Positions 42,480 to 50,241 of a DNA stretch of 64,000 nt are shown here, in pieces. Both the position numbers and the translations under genes were made by a program. The notes beneath the pieces were generated by a model. It had not been told where the DNA came from, searched no databases, and worked only from the letters and a program-made list of their open reading frames with translations. This stretch comes from Rhodospirillales bacterium (GTDB lineage: Bacteria > Pseudomonadota > Alphaproteobacteria > Rhodospirillales > WMHbin7): assembly GCA_016214125.1 (NCBI GenBank), contig JACRPC010000018.1:1-64000 (forward strand), read 5' to 3'. Position 1 is the first letter of the stretch. Every line of letters starts with the position of its first letter.

Positions 42480-43486
42480 CGGCCGGCTCCGGCGCGGGCG
42501 CGCCACCAGCGCACTAGGCGATCGAAGCCGCCCATGACGCCGCCGCGGGCGAACATCACCACGGCGACCAGAAGGGCGCCGATCCCCAGATACCAATATT
42601 GCGGATAGGAGGTCGCCAACTGATCGCGGGCGATCATGAACACCGCGGCGCCGATCAGCCCGCCGAACAGCCGCCCGGTGCCGCCCAGGATGAGGATGAT
42701 CATGATCTCGGCCGAACGCTGGAAGCTTAGGACCTCGAGCGCCACGAACTGGGTGGTCTGGGCGATGAGCGCGCCCGCCACCCCGGCCATCGCCGCCGAG
42801 ATCGTGTAGACGATGCGCACCCGCTCGCCCATGTCGGTGCCGATCGCCGGCGCCCGCCTGGGGTTGTCGCGCATCGCCTGCAAGGACAGGCCGAAGGGCG
42901 AGTGGACGATCCGCCGGGCGACCAGGAACATCAAGAAGAGCACGATCAACGCATAAAGATAGGCGGTGCGGCCCAAGAGGTCGAAGGTGAAGGTGCCGAA
43001 GATCGGCCAAATCTCGACGCCCTGCAGGCCGTCGTCGCCGCCGGTGAGCCAGACGGCGCGGTTGGCGGCCTCGAAGAGCAGCACGCACAGACCCATCGTC
43101 ACCATGAGAAGCGCGATGCCGTGCAGGCGGGTGATGATCGGGCTGACGATCAGGCCAAGCAGGCCGGCGGAGAGGCCGGCGATCACCATGCCGCTCAGCG
43201 GTTCGCCCCAGCCGTACTTGGCGATGATGCCCGCCACATAGGCGCCGAAGCCGAAGAAGGCGGCGTGGCCGAGCGAGATGATGCCGGCATAGCCCATCAG
43301 GAGATCGAGCGAGAGGGCGAACAGGCCGACGATGGCGATCTGGCTGGCCAGTTGCAGATAGCCGGGGAAGGCGAACAGCACCAGCAGGGTGCCCAGCCAG
43401 AAGGCAGTCTCGTACCAGCGCCAGCGCGCGGCGGCGATCAGCCGGTCGGCCGGAGTGGCAAGCGCGGGCTTGGCGAAGGCAAACAT
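42476..43486 (-). CDS. livM: Branched-chain amino acid-type ABC transporter permease LivM
   Basis: 336-aa integral membrane permease with the LivM signature YAGIISLGHAAFFGFGAYVAG and the cytoplasmic EAA-like loop SLQAMRDNPRRAPAIGTDM. A longer soluble N-terminus (~30 residues) precedes the first span. Start ATG overlaps the livH stop (ATGA). Confidence 0.9.
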   Translation of the reverse strand: MFAFAKPALATPADRLIAAARWRWYETAFWLGTLLVLFAFPGYLQLASQIAIVGLFALSLDLLMGYAGIISLGHAAFFGFGAYVAGIIAKYGWGEPLSGMVIAGLSAGLLGLIVSPIITRLHGIALLMVTMGLCVLLFEAANRAVWLTGGDDGLQGVEIWPIFGTFTFDLLGRTAYLYALIVLFLMFLVARRIVHSPFGLSLQAMRDNPRRAPAIGTDMGERVRIVYTISAAMAGVAGALIAQTTQFVALEVLSFQRSAEIMIILILGGTGRLFGGLIGAAVFMIARDQLATSYPQYWYLGIGALLVAVVMFARGGVMGGFDRLVRWWRARAGAGR

Positions 43487-44352
43487 CAGCGCGCCCTCTT
43501 GGCCGGTTTGAAGCCCTGGGGCCGCCAGATCAGGATGCCGACCATGACGGTGTAAAGGATGAAGGCGCCCACTTGCGGCACATAATATTTTCCCGCCACG
43601 TCGCACAGGCCCAAGAGCACCGCCGCGCCCAGCGTGCTGGGAATCGAGCCCAACCCGCCCACCGAGACGACGAGCAGGAAGTACACCAGATGCTTCAAGG
43701 CGAAGGTGGGGTCGAGGCCCAGGATCTGGACGCTTAGCGCGCCGCCCAATCCGGCCAGGCCGGAACCGATGGCGAAGGTGACGGCGAACACCACCTCGAC
43801 ATTGATGCCAAGCCCGGTCGCCATGCGCGGATTGTCGACGGCGGCGCGCACCTGGGCGCCGAAGCGGGTGCGTTCGAGTCCCAGCACCACCACGACGGTG
43901 AGCACGCCCCCCACCACCAGGAGGAACAGGCGGTAGGCCGGCAGATCGATGCCGAACTTGATGCGCTCCAAGAGGAAGGGCGGCAGGCGGACCGCTTGCT
44001 GCAGCGGGCCCCAAACCAAGGTGGCGGCCGCCACCGCCATGAAGACCAGGCCGATGGTGAACAGCACCTGGTCGAGTTCACCGGCGCCGTAGAGTCGGCG
44101 GTAAAGCGTGCGCTCGAACAGCACGCCGACCAGCCCGACCACCAGGAAGACCAGCGGAAGCGTGCCCAGGAACGGCCAGCCGGCCTTGGCCATCAGGGTG
44201 GCCGCGATGTAACCGCCCAACATGGCGAAGGCGCCGTGGGCCAGATTGACGAAGCCCATGAGGCCCATGGTCACCGACAGCCCGACCGCCATCAGGAACA
44301 GGAGCACGCCATAGACCATGCCATCGAAAAGAATGCCGATCAGACTGGACAC
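43486..44352 (-). CDS. livH: Branched-chain amino acid-type ABC transporter permease LivH
   Basis: 288-aa permease: GLMGFVNLAHGAFAMLGGYIA and the coupling loop AAVDNPRMATGLGINV with the following SGLAGLGGAL. It starts 78 bp after the stop of the nearer binding-protein gene, and its own stop overlaps livM. Confidence 0.92.
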   Translation of the reverse strand: MSSLIGILFDGMVYGVLLFLMAVGLSVTMGLMGFVNLAHGAFAMLGGYIAATLMAKAGWPFLGTLPLVFLVVGLVGVLFERTLYRRLYGAGELDQVLFTIGLVFMAVAAATLVWGPLQQAVRLPPFLLERIKFGIDLPAYRLFLLVVGGVLTVVVVLGLERTRFGAQVRAAVDNPRMATGLGINVEVVFAVTFAIGSGLAGLGGALSVQILGLDPTFALKHLVYFLLVVSVGGLGSIPSTLGAAVLLGLCDVAGKYYVPQVGAFILYTVMVGILIWRPQGFKPAKRAR

Positions 44353-44430
44353 ATCAACCCCGAGCGCAACGAGAAGGGACGGCCGCGGCGCCTGGATGGA
44401 GCGCCGCGGCCTTGCTTGGAACGAACCGGC

Positions 44431-45630
44431 TTACTTGCCCGGGTCTTTGACCTTGGCGACGCTGTCGAACTCGATGTTCAACAGCTTGCCACCATGCTTC
44501 TCGACCTTGCGGATGTAGATGGTGTTGACGGCATCGCGGGTTTCCGGATCGATCTCGAGCGGCCCGCGCGGGCTCATCACCTTATAGTTCTTCATGAACT
44601 CGACCATCTTGTCCGGATCGGTCTGGCCGTTCTGGGCCTTGATGGCGCCGTAGATGGCGCCCATGCCGTCATAGGCGCCGACCGCGAAGAAGTTCGGACG
44701 CGGCCCCTTGGGGAAAGCCGCTTCGAACGCCTTCACGAAGGCCTCGTTCTCCGGGCTCTTGTGGGCGTAGGAGTAGTGGCCCGAGGTGATGGTGCCCAGC
44801 GCGATGTCGCCGGTGGCTTCGATCTGGCCGTCTTCGGTGAGATCGCCCGAGGCGAGGATCTTGATGCCGTCCTTGACCAGGCCGCGCTCGGTGACGCCCT
44901 TGTAGAAGGAGACCGTCTGCTCGCCGGCGGGCAGGAAGACGAAGACCGCGTCGGGCTTGGCGTCCTTGATGCGCTGGATGTAAGGCGTGAATTCGGGATT
45001 CTTGGGCGGAACCCGAACCTCGCCCACGATCTCGCCGCCGGCGGCGGTGAAGGATTTCTTGAAGAAGATTTCCGAATCGTGGCCGGGGCCGTAATCGGAG
45101 ACCAGCGAATAGACTTTCTTGAAGCCGTTCTTGGCCGCCCAGGTGCCAAGCGGCGAGACCACTTGCGGCAGGGTGAAGGAGACCCGCACGATGTAGGGCG
45201 ACTTGGTGGTGACGATCGAGGTCGCCGCGTTCATGATGACGAAGGGCTTCTTGGCCTCGACCGTCAAGGGCGCGATCGCCAGGGCGTTGGGCGTGAAGAC
45301 GACGCCGGCCAGAAGATCGACCTTGTCGCGCACGATCAGTTCCTGGGCCAGGCGCTTGGCGGTGTCGGGCGCGATGCCGGTGGTGTCGCGCTTCAAGATC
45401 TCGACCTTGCGGCCACCGATCGTGTCGCCAAACTGCTTCATATAGACCTGAACGCCGCCATCCATCTGCACGGCCAGATCGGCAAAGGGGCCCGAATAGG
45501 GCAAGAGTAGGCCAATCTTGATCGGCTCTTGGGCCATCGCCAGACCGGCGGTGCCGGCCAGAGCCACGGCCGCTGCCCCAAACCGCAGGGTCCAGCGCTT
45601 GAGCCGGTTTGACAACATGGTTACGCGCAT
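44431..45630 (-). CDS. Liv-type ABC transporter substrate-binding protein (copy 1)
   Basis: 399-aa periplasmic binding protein. The signal peptide ends GLAMAQ, then EPIKIGLLLPYSGPFADLAVQ. It is strongly similar over its whole length to copy 2 (shared SDYGPGHDSEIFFKK, TSGHYSYAHKSPENEAF, MSPRGPLEIDPETRD), showing tandem duplication. ATG 45630 has GGGAGG 5 nt upstream. A Liv-type family member located next to livHMGF; related proteins in this family bind aromatic acids as often as amino acids, so the ligand is open. Confidence 0.9.
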   Translation of the reverse strand: MRVTMLSNRLKRWTLRFGAAAVALAGTAGLAMAQEPIKIGLLLPYSGPFADLAVQMDGGVQVYMKQFGDTIGGRKVEILKRDTTGIAPDTAKRLAQELIVRDKVDLLAGVVFTPNALAIAPLTVEAKKPFVIMNAATSIVTTKSPYIVRVSFTLPQVVSPLGTWAAKNGFKKVYSLVSDYGPGHDSEIFFKKSFTAAGGEIVGEVRVPPKNPEFTPYIQRIKDAKPDAVFVFLPAGEQTVSFYKGVTERGLVKDGIKILASGDLTEDGQIEATGDIALGTITSGHYSYAHKSPENEAFVKAFEAAFPKGPRPNFFAVGAYDGMGAIYGAIKAQNGQTDPDKMVEFMKNYKVMSPRGPLEIDPETRDAVNTIYIRKVEKHGGKLLNIEFDSVAKVKDPGK

Positions 45631-45761
45631 TTCTGCCTCCCAGAATCGGTTGTACATCCCAATAATACCGGACGTTGCCGGCCAGTGTGGCCTTGGAACG
45701 CCCCGACGGCAAGACCGTCCTACTCTTCTTGCCCGAGGCCTTGGTGACCACGGTCTCTTTC

Positions 45762-45787
45762 GGACTGAATGATTATTCGTTCAGTCC
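45762..45787. promoter_or_regulatory. Perfect inverted repeat upstream of binding-protein copy 1 (TetR-like operator)
   Basis: GGACTGAA-N10-TTCAGTCC, 8-bp perfect arms, AT-rich core. On the minus strand a possible -35 TTGACG (45793-45798) is spaced 17 bp from TAATCA, which falls inside the repeat. A repressor bound here would block that promoter. Shape resembles TetR-family operators; no tetR gene is in the window. Confidence 0.45.
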
Positions 45788-45804
45788 ATTTTCGTCAAGC
45801 CGTT

Positions 45805-46989
45805 TTACTTGCCGGGGTCCTTGACCTTCGGATAGCTCTCGAACTCGACATTGACCAGCTTGCCCGCCTTGCGCTCGACCTTGCGGATATAGATCGTCTG
45901 CACGATGTCGCGGGTCTCGGGGTCGATCTCGATCGGCCCGCGCGGACTCATCGCCTTGTAGGTTTTCAAGAAGTCGATGGTCTGGTCGGCGTCGAGCTTG
46001 CCGTTCTGCGCCTTGATGGCGGCGTAGATCACCGCCATGCCGTCATAGGCGCCGATGGCGGTGAGATTGGGGCGCGGCCCGTTGGGAAAGGTCGCCTCGA
46101 ACGCCTTGATGAAGGCGGCGTTCTCCGGGCTTTCGTGGGCGTAGGAGTAATGGCCGGACGTGATCACTCCCAAGGCCGGATCGCCCATGCCCTCCAACAC
46201 GCCATCCTCGGTGAGATCGCCCGAGCCGATCAGGCGGATGCCGTCGGCCAACAGGCCCTTCTCGACCGCCGATTTCAACAGCGTCACCGGCTGCTCGCCC
46301 GAGGGCAGGAAGACGAAGACCGCATCGGGCTTGATGTCCTTGATGCGCTGGACGTAGGGGGTGAAATCGGGGTTGCGCAACGGCACCCGCACCTCGCCGA
46401 CGATCTGGCCGCCCGCCTCGGTGAAGGCCTTCTTGAAGAAGATTTCCGAATCATGGCCGGGGCCGTAATCGGAAACCAGCGTGTAGACCTTCTTGATGCC
46501 GTTCTTGGCCGCCCAGCCGCCCAAGGGCGACACCACTTGGGGGAGCGTGAAAGACAGACGCACGATGTAGGGCGAGCGGGTGGTGATGACCGAGGTCGCG
46601 GCATTCATGATGACGAAGGGTTTCTTGGCCTCGGTCACCACCGGCGCGATCGCCATGGCGTTGGGGGTGAAGAGGACGCCGGTGATCAGATCGACCTTGT
46701 CGCGCACGATCAGCTCTTGCGCCAGACGCTTGGCGATATCGGGGTTGGGGCCGCCGGTGTCGCGCTTCAGGATCTCGATCTTGCGCCCGGCCACTATGTC
46801 GCCGTGTTGCTTGACGTAAACTTGGACGCCGTAATCCATCTGGGCGGCCAGATCGGCGAAGGGACCCGAATAGGGCAGGATGAGGCCGATCTTGAGCGGC
46901 TCTTGCGCCGGGGCGACACCGGTGGCCGACAGGAGGCCGAGAATGGCCAAAGCCGCCGCCCGACCCGCGTTGGTGCGCTTGATGAACAT
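45805..46989 (-). CDS. Liv-type ABC transporter substrate-binding protein (copy 2)
   Basis: 394-aa periplasmic binding protein with a signal peptide (AAALAILGLLSATGVAPAQ) and mature start EPLKIGLILPYSGPFADLAAQ. Tandem paralogue of copy 1, 174 bp upstream of it. AGGGGGG precedes ATG 46989. The two proteins differ mainly in the loop carrying the ligand pocket (PSGEQPVTLLKSAVEKG versus PAGEQTVSFYKGVTERG), so they could widen the substrate range of one LivHMGF transporter. Confidence 0.9.
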   Translation of the reverse strand: MFIKRTNAGRAAALAILGLLSATGVAPAQEPLKIGLILPYSGPFADLAAQMDYGVQVYVKQHGDIVAGRKIEILKRDTGGPNPDIAKRLAQELIVRDKVDLITGVLFTPNAMAIAPVVTEAKKPFVIMNAATSVITTRSPYIVRLSFTLPQVVSPLGGWAAKNGIKKVYTLVSDYGPGHDSEIFFKKAFTEAGGQIVGEVRVPLRNPDFTPYVQRIKDIKPDAVFVFLPSGEQPVTLLKSAVEKGLLADGIRLIGSGDLTEDGVLEGMGDPALGVITSGHYSYAHESPENAAFIKAFEATFPNGPRPNLTAIGAYDGMAVIYAAIKAQNGKLDADQTIDFLKTYKAMSPRGPIEIDPETRDIVQTIYIRKVERKAGKLVNVEFESYPKVKDPGK

Positions 46990-47079
46990 GCGATTCCCCC
47001 CTAAAACAATCGGCCCATCCTAGCCGATCGGCGATCGCCCCTTGATGCTTTCTCGGGGCTTATTGATCGCTGCCGGCGA

Positions 47080-49254
47080 TCAGGTGCCGCGCGGCCGGTA
47101 ATCGAGCGGCGGCGGCTCGCCGCGCCCGTGGCGGGCGATTCCCTGGGGCACGCTTTCGGCGCGCGCCGCGATCGCCAGGCCCAAATCGCGATCGACCGGA
47201 TAAGGCTCCTTGAGATCGGGCGGCGGCAGGACCGAGGTGGGATAGAAGGCGATCTTCTGATCCTTGGGATCGATCTTGCGCTCGGGCCGGATCGTCTTGC
47301 GGTTCACCCCCTGGGGCGGCGGGACGCAGACATTCTTGGGATCGGGCATGTGGCAGCGTTCGCCGGTGACTTCGAGATCGAGCCACCATTTCTTGACATC
47401 GTTGGGATTGCCGTGCCCCAGCTTGTCGTCGAGCCAGATGGCCAGCGGCGTCAGGATCGGCTTCAGCCACAGGGCGTTGATGCCCAGCCAACTGCCCAAC
47501 CGGGTGAGCCAGGGACCGTCCCAGGTGATGTCCTTGGTGAGCGGGCAGACCTTGATGCAGCGTCCGCAGGCCGAACCGCGCAGATTGAGCATGCGGTAGC
47601 GCGTGCATTTCTCGCTGTCGGGCTTCCAGGTTTCGTAGCCGTTGAAGATCACCTTCTCGCCCACCGGGATCGAACCCGACGGGCATTCGCGGGCGCATTT
47701 GACGCAGGTGCCGCAGAAGGTTTGCAAGCCGAAATCGATCGGCTTGTCGAGGGCCAGCGGCATATCGGTGGTCACCACCACGGTTTTCAGACGCGGCCCC
47801 AGGAAGGGACTGACCAGCGTCTCGCCGATCCGGCTTTGCTCGCCCAGCCCGGCCAGCAGCATCAGGGGCACCTGAAGAACGTCGCTGTCGATGCTGGTCT
47901 GGGCGCGGGCGGCGTGCCCCATGGAGCGGATCAGCTCGGCGGTGACGCCGGCGATTTCGCCGCCGCGCATGTAGGCGCGCATCGATTGCGAGCCCGAGAT
48001 GTAATCGTCGCCGCAGGCGCCTTCGAAGGTCTCGTGGCCCTGGTCGATCAGCATCACCACCGCGTATTTGTGGTAGGGCGCGATCGGCTCGCCGGTCTTG
48101 CCGTGCGAATACCAGACGTAATCGGGCGCCTTGCAGATGCCGGTCACCGCCGCGCCCATGGCGTAGCTGAGCGCCTTGATGGCGCGGGCGTTGGCTTCGG
48201 GATCGTCGCTGCCCGGCTCGCGGGCGTTGGCGGGCACGCCGCCCTGATGCGGCTTCATCGCCCACATCAGGCGCAAAATCCCTTGCGCCAGGGGATGCTT
48301 GTAGGCCCAGCGGCCGCGTTCCTTGACCGCCCGGGGCCCCATGTCGCCGCGCTCGGCCCGCACATAGAACATGGCGCGCGCCGGCACCCGGCGCACCTCC
48401 TCGTCGAAGATGACGGTGGTGGGCGTGTCGCGCCGCGTCAGGCGTTCGACCGGATAGGGGCCGAGATGCGAGGGCCGGCGCCGGCGGCGCCAGCGTTCGA
48501 TCCCCGAGACCGCGCCGGAAAGGCCAAGCTGATAGGCCAAGGACGAATTCTTGTTGCGGGCGTCGGGGGAAAGCGGCAGGTCGGTCGCCGCCTCGTAGGC
48601 CGTGGTCACCGCCGCCACCACGAAACGCTCGCCGATATAGGGATGGGCGAGGCCGGTTTCGGTGCGCACCGCCAGCCCGGCCAGCACCGCCAGCCGGTCG
48701 AGATCGATCTCGCTCTCTTCGGCCCAATGGGCGCGGGCCGCGAACCCCATCTGCGCCAGATAGCCGGCCAGGATGACGGCGATCTCGGCGGCGCGCACAT
48801 TGGCCAGCCCGGCCTCTTGGCCCTCGATCCATTTGGCCGCCCGGTTGTCGGCGTCGATCGGATCGGCCAGCTCGACCAGGATCACCAAGGCCTGGCGGTG
48901 ATCGGCCGGCGCCGTTTGCCCGTCCAACCAGGCGTTGGCCGGCAGGGCGCACAGCCCCACCGCCGCCGCGTCGAGAAAATAGGCGGCGCCCTTGAGGTCC
49001 TGGGCGCGGCGCGCCAAATCGTCGGGCACCGGCGCCCGGGCCAGGGCCACCGCCGGCTCTCGATGTTCGGAAGAAATCTTGCGGTACTTGGCGGCGGCCT
49101 GACCCAGCTTGGAGGCGCCGACCGGCGCCGGGGGCTTTGCCGCAACCCGCGGCCTCGCCGCCTCACGCGACGCCTGGGCGGGATCGCGCCCGAGACGTTC
49201 CAGCGGATAGGGGCCCCAATCGACGGGGCGCTTCTTGCGGCCGAGGCCCAGCAT
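47080..49254 (-). CDS. Reductive-dehalogenase-like Fe-S/cobalamin protein with internal duplication
   Basis: 724-aa protein. The C-terminal half (~260-600) matches the reductive dehalogenase/epoxyqueuosine-reductase fold: AELIRSMGHAARAQ, LLAGLGEQSRIGETLVSP, VVTTDMPL, then two [4Fe-4S] sets, CGTCVKCARECP (C514, C517, C520, C524) and C550 with CGRCIKVCP (C563, C566, C570). The N-terminal half (~1-255) repeats the cobalamin-fold part without Fe-S: GPYPLERL and GPYPVERL open the two halves, and AGYLAQMGFAARAHWAEE and ATDLPLSPD mirror the second half. No Tat signal or RdhB anchor, so it is cytosolic, like catabolic NADPH-type RdhA. Adjacent genes: IclR regulator and Nfn-like fusion. Confidence 0.75.
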   Translation of the reverse strand: MLGLGRKKRPVDWGPYPLERLGRDPAQASREAARPRVAAKPPAPVGASKLGQAAAKYRKISSEHREPAVALARAPVPDDLARRAQDLKGAAYFLDAAAVGLCALPANAWLDGQTAPADHRQALVILVELADPIDADNRAAKWIEGQEAGLANVRAAEIAVILAGYLAQMGFAARAHWAEESEIDLDRLAVLAGLAVRTETGLAHPYIGERFVVAAVTTAYEAATDLPLSPDARNKNSSLAYQLGLSGAVSGIERWRRRRRPSHLGPYPVERLTRRDTPTTVIFDEEVRRVPARAMFYVRAERGDMGPRAVKERGRWAYKHPLAQGILRLMWAMKPHQGGVPANAREPGSDDPEANARAIKALSYAMGAAVTGICKAPDYVWYSHGKTGEPIAPYHKYAVVMLIDQGHETFEGACGDDYISGSQSMRAYMRGGEIAGVTAELIRSMGHAARAQTSIDSDVLQVPLMLLAGLGEQSRIGETLVSPFLGPRLKTVVVTTDMPLALDKPIDFGLQTFCGTCVKCARECPSGSIPVGEKVIFNGYETWKPDSEKCTRYRMLNLRGSACGRCIKVCPLTKDITWDGPWLTRLGSWLGINALWLKPILTPLAIWLDDKLGHGNPNDVKKWWLDLEVTGERCHMPDPKNVCVPPPQGVNRKTIRPERKIDPKDQKIAFYPTSVLPPPDLKEPYPVDRDLGLAIAARAESVPQGIARHGRGEPPPLDYRPRGT

Positions 49255-49345
49255 GGCGCGTTTCCTTTATTGTTGCGGTTTGGCAGGGAGCGCAGGCCCC
49301 GAAGCGAAAGCCCTTTTGCCGGCCAAGTCAATCATGCAGATCGCC

Positions 49346-49362
49346 GGTCCGTATTGCGGACC
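49346..49362. promoter_or_regulatory. Inverted repeat in the RdhA-like/IclR divergent gap
   Basis: GGTCCG-TATTG-CGGACC, perfect 6-bp arms, 67 bp before the IclR start and 92 bp from the start of the divergent RdhA-like gene. A likely IclR-family operator by position. Confidence 0.4.
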
Positions 49363-49428
49363 TTGGGGCGTCAAGTCTATTCTAGGCCACGCCGACGCCT
49401 TGCCGGCGCTCCGCTAAGGGTCCACGGA

Positions 49429-50241
49429 ATGGATCGAACGCCGCCGTCCGCCGATGTCGTCCGCTCACTGGTCAAGGGGCTGGCCGTGCTGCGCGCCTTG
49501 AACGAACACGCCCCGGCCCGCATCGCCACCCTGGTCGCCGCCACCGGCCTGCCCAAGCCGACGCTGATCCGCATCCTCAACACGCTCCTCGCCGATGGCT
49601 ATGTCGCGCCGGTGCCGAAAAGCGACGGTGGCGGCTATCAGCCGACGCCGAAAGTGCGCCTGCTCTCGGGCGCCTTCGCCCAGGGTAGCCTTTTGGCGCA
49701 GATCGCCCGGCCGTTGCTCGTCAATGTGAGTCTGGTGATCAAATGGCCGGTCGAGGTCTTGACCCGTGACGGGCTGTCGATGCTGATCGAGGCCTCAAGC
49801 CGCGAATCCGCCCCCATCACCTTGAAGCGCTTCGACCAGACCCGCTTTCCCCTGCTGCGCTCGGGCGCCGGGCTGGTCTATCTCGCCTGGCTGCCCAAAC
49901 GCGAAAGCGCCGAGCTGATCGCCCAGGCGATGGCGATCAACGACGCCTTCGACGGGCCGCGCCTGACCATGGCCGGCTTGGCCAAGCGGTTGGAGGAAAT
50001 TCGCGCCCAGGGCTGGGGCCATCGCGATTATGAGGCGCCGATCCAGGGCACGCGCGCCATCAGCCTGCCCATCCTGATGGACGAGCGGCCGCTGGCGGTG
50101 CTGGCGACCATCACTTTGCGCCAGGTGGTGGGTGCCACCCAGTTCGAGCGCCGCCTGTTGCCGCATCTTCGGGTCGCGGCCCAGGAGATCGTCCGCCAAT
50201 ACCGCCAGCACACCGGCCTTCGGGAAGCGATTCCGGCCTAA
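49429..50241 (+). CDS. IclR-family transcriptional regulator
   Basis: 270-aa regulator: winged helix domain (VVRSLVKGLAVLRALNE; LPKPTLIRILNTLLADGYV) and effector domain (LLAQIARPLLVNVS; the ligand-loop region ISLPILMDERPLAVL). ATG 49429 has AAGGG 8 nt before. It is divergent from the RdhA-like gene and convergent with the Nfn-like fusion, so it probably controls the former. Confidence 0.88.
   Translation: MDRTPPSADVVRSLVKGLAVLRALNEHAPARIATLVAATGLPKPTLIRILNTLLADGYVAPVPKSDGGGYQPTPKVRLLSGAFAQGSLLAQIARPLLVNVSLVIKWPVEVLTRDGLSMLIEASSRESAPITLKRFDQTRFPLLRSGAGLVYLAWLPKRESAELIAQAMAINDAFDGPRLTMAGLAKRLEEIRAQGWGHRDYEAPIQGTRAISLPILMDERPLAVLATITLRQVVGATQFERRLLPHLRVAAQEIVRQYRQHTGLREAIPA

Noticed and set aside
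45805-46989. Assigning the two Liv-type binding proteins to leucine/isoleucine transport
   Set aside because: The family binds many ligands including aromatic acids and amides; nothing in the window fixes the substrate.
47128-49428. Long plus-strand frame running into the IclR gene
   Set aside because: Only the final 270 codons from ATG 49429 resemble a protein family and have a ribosome-binding site; the upstream part is antisense to the RdhA-like gene.
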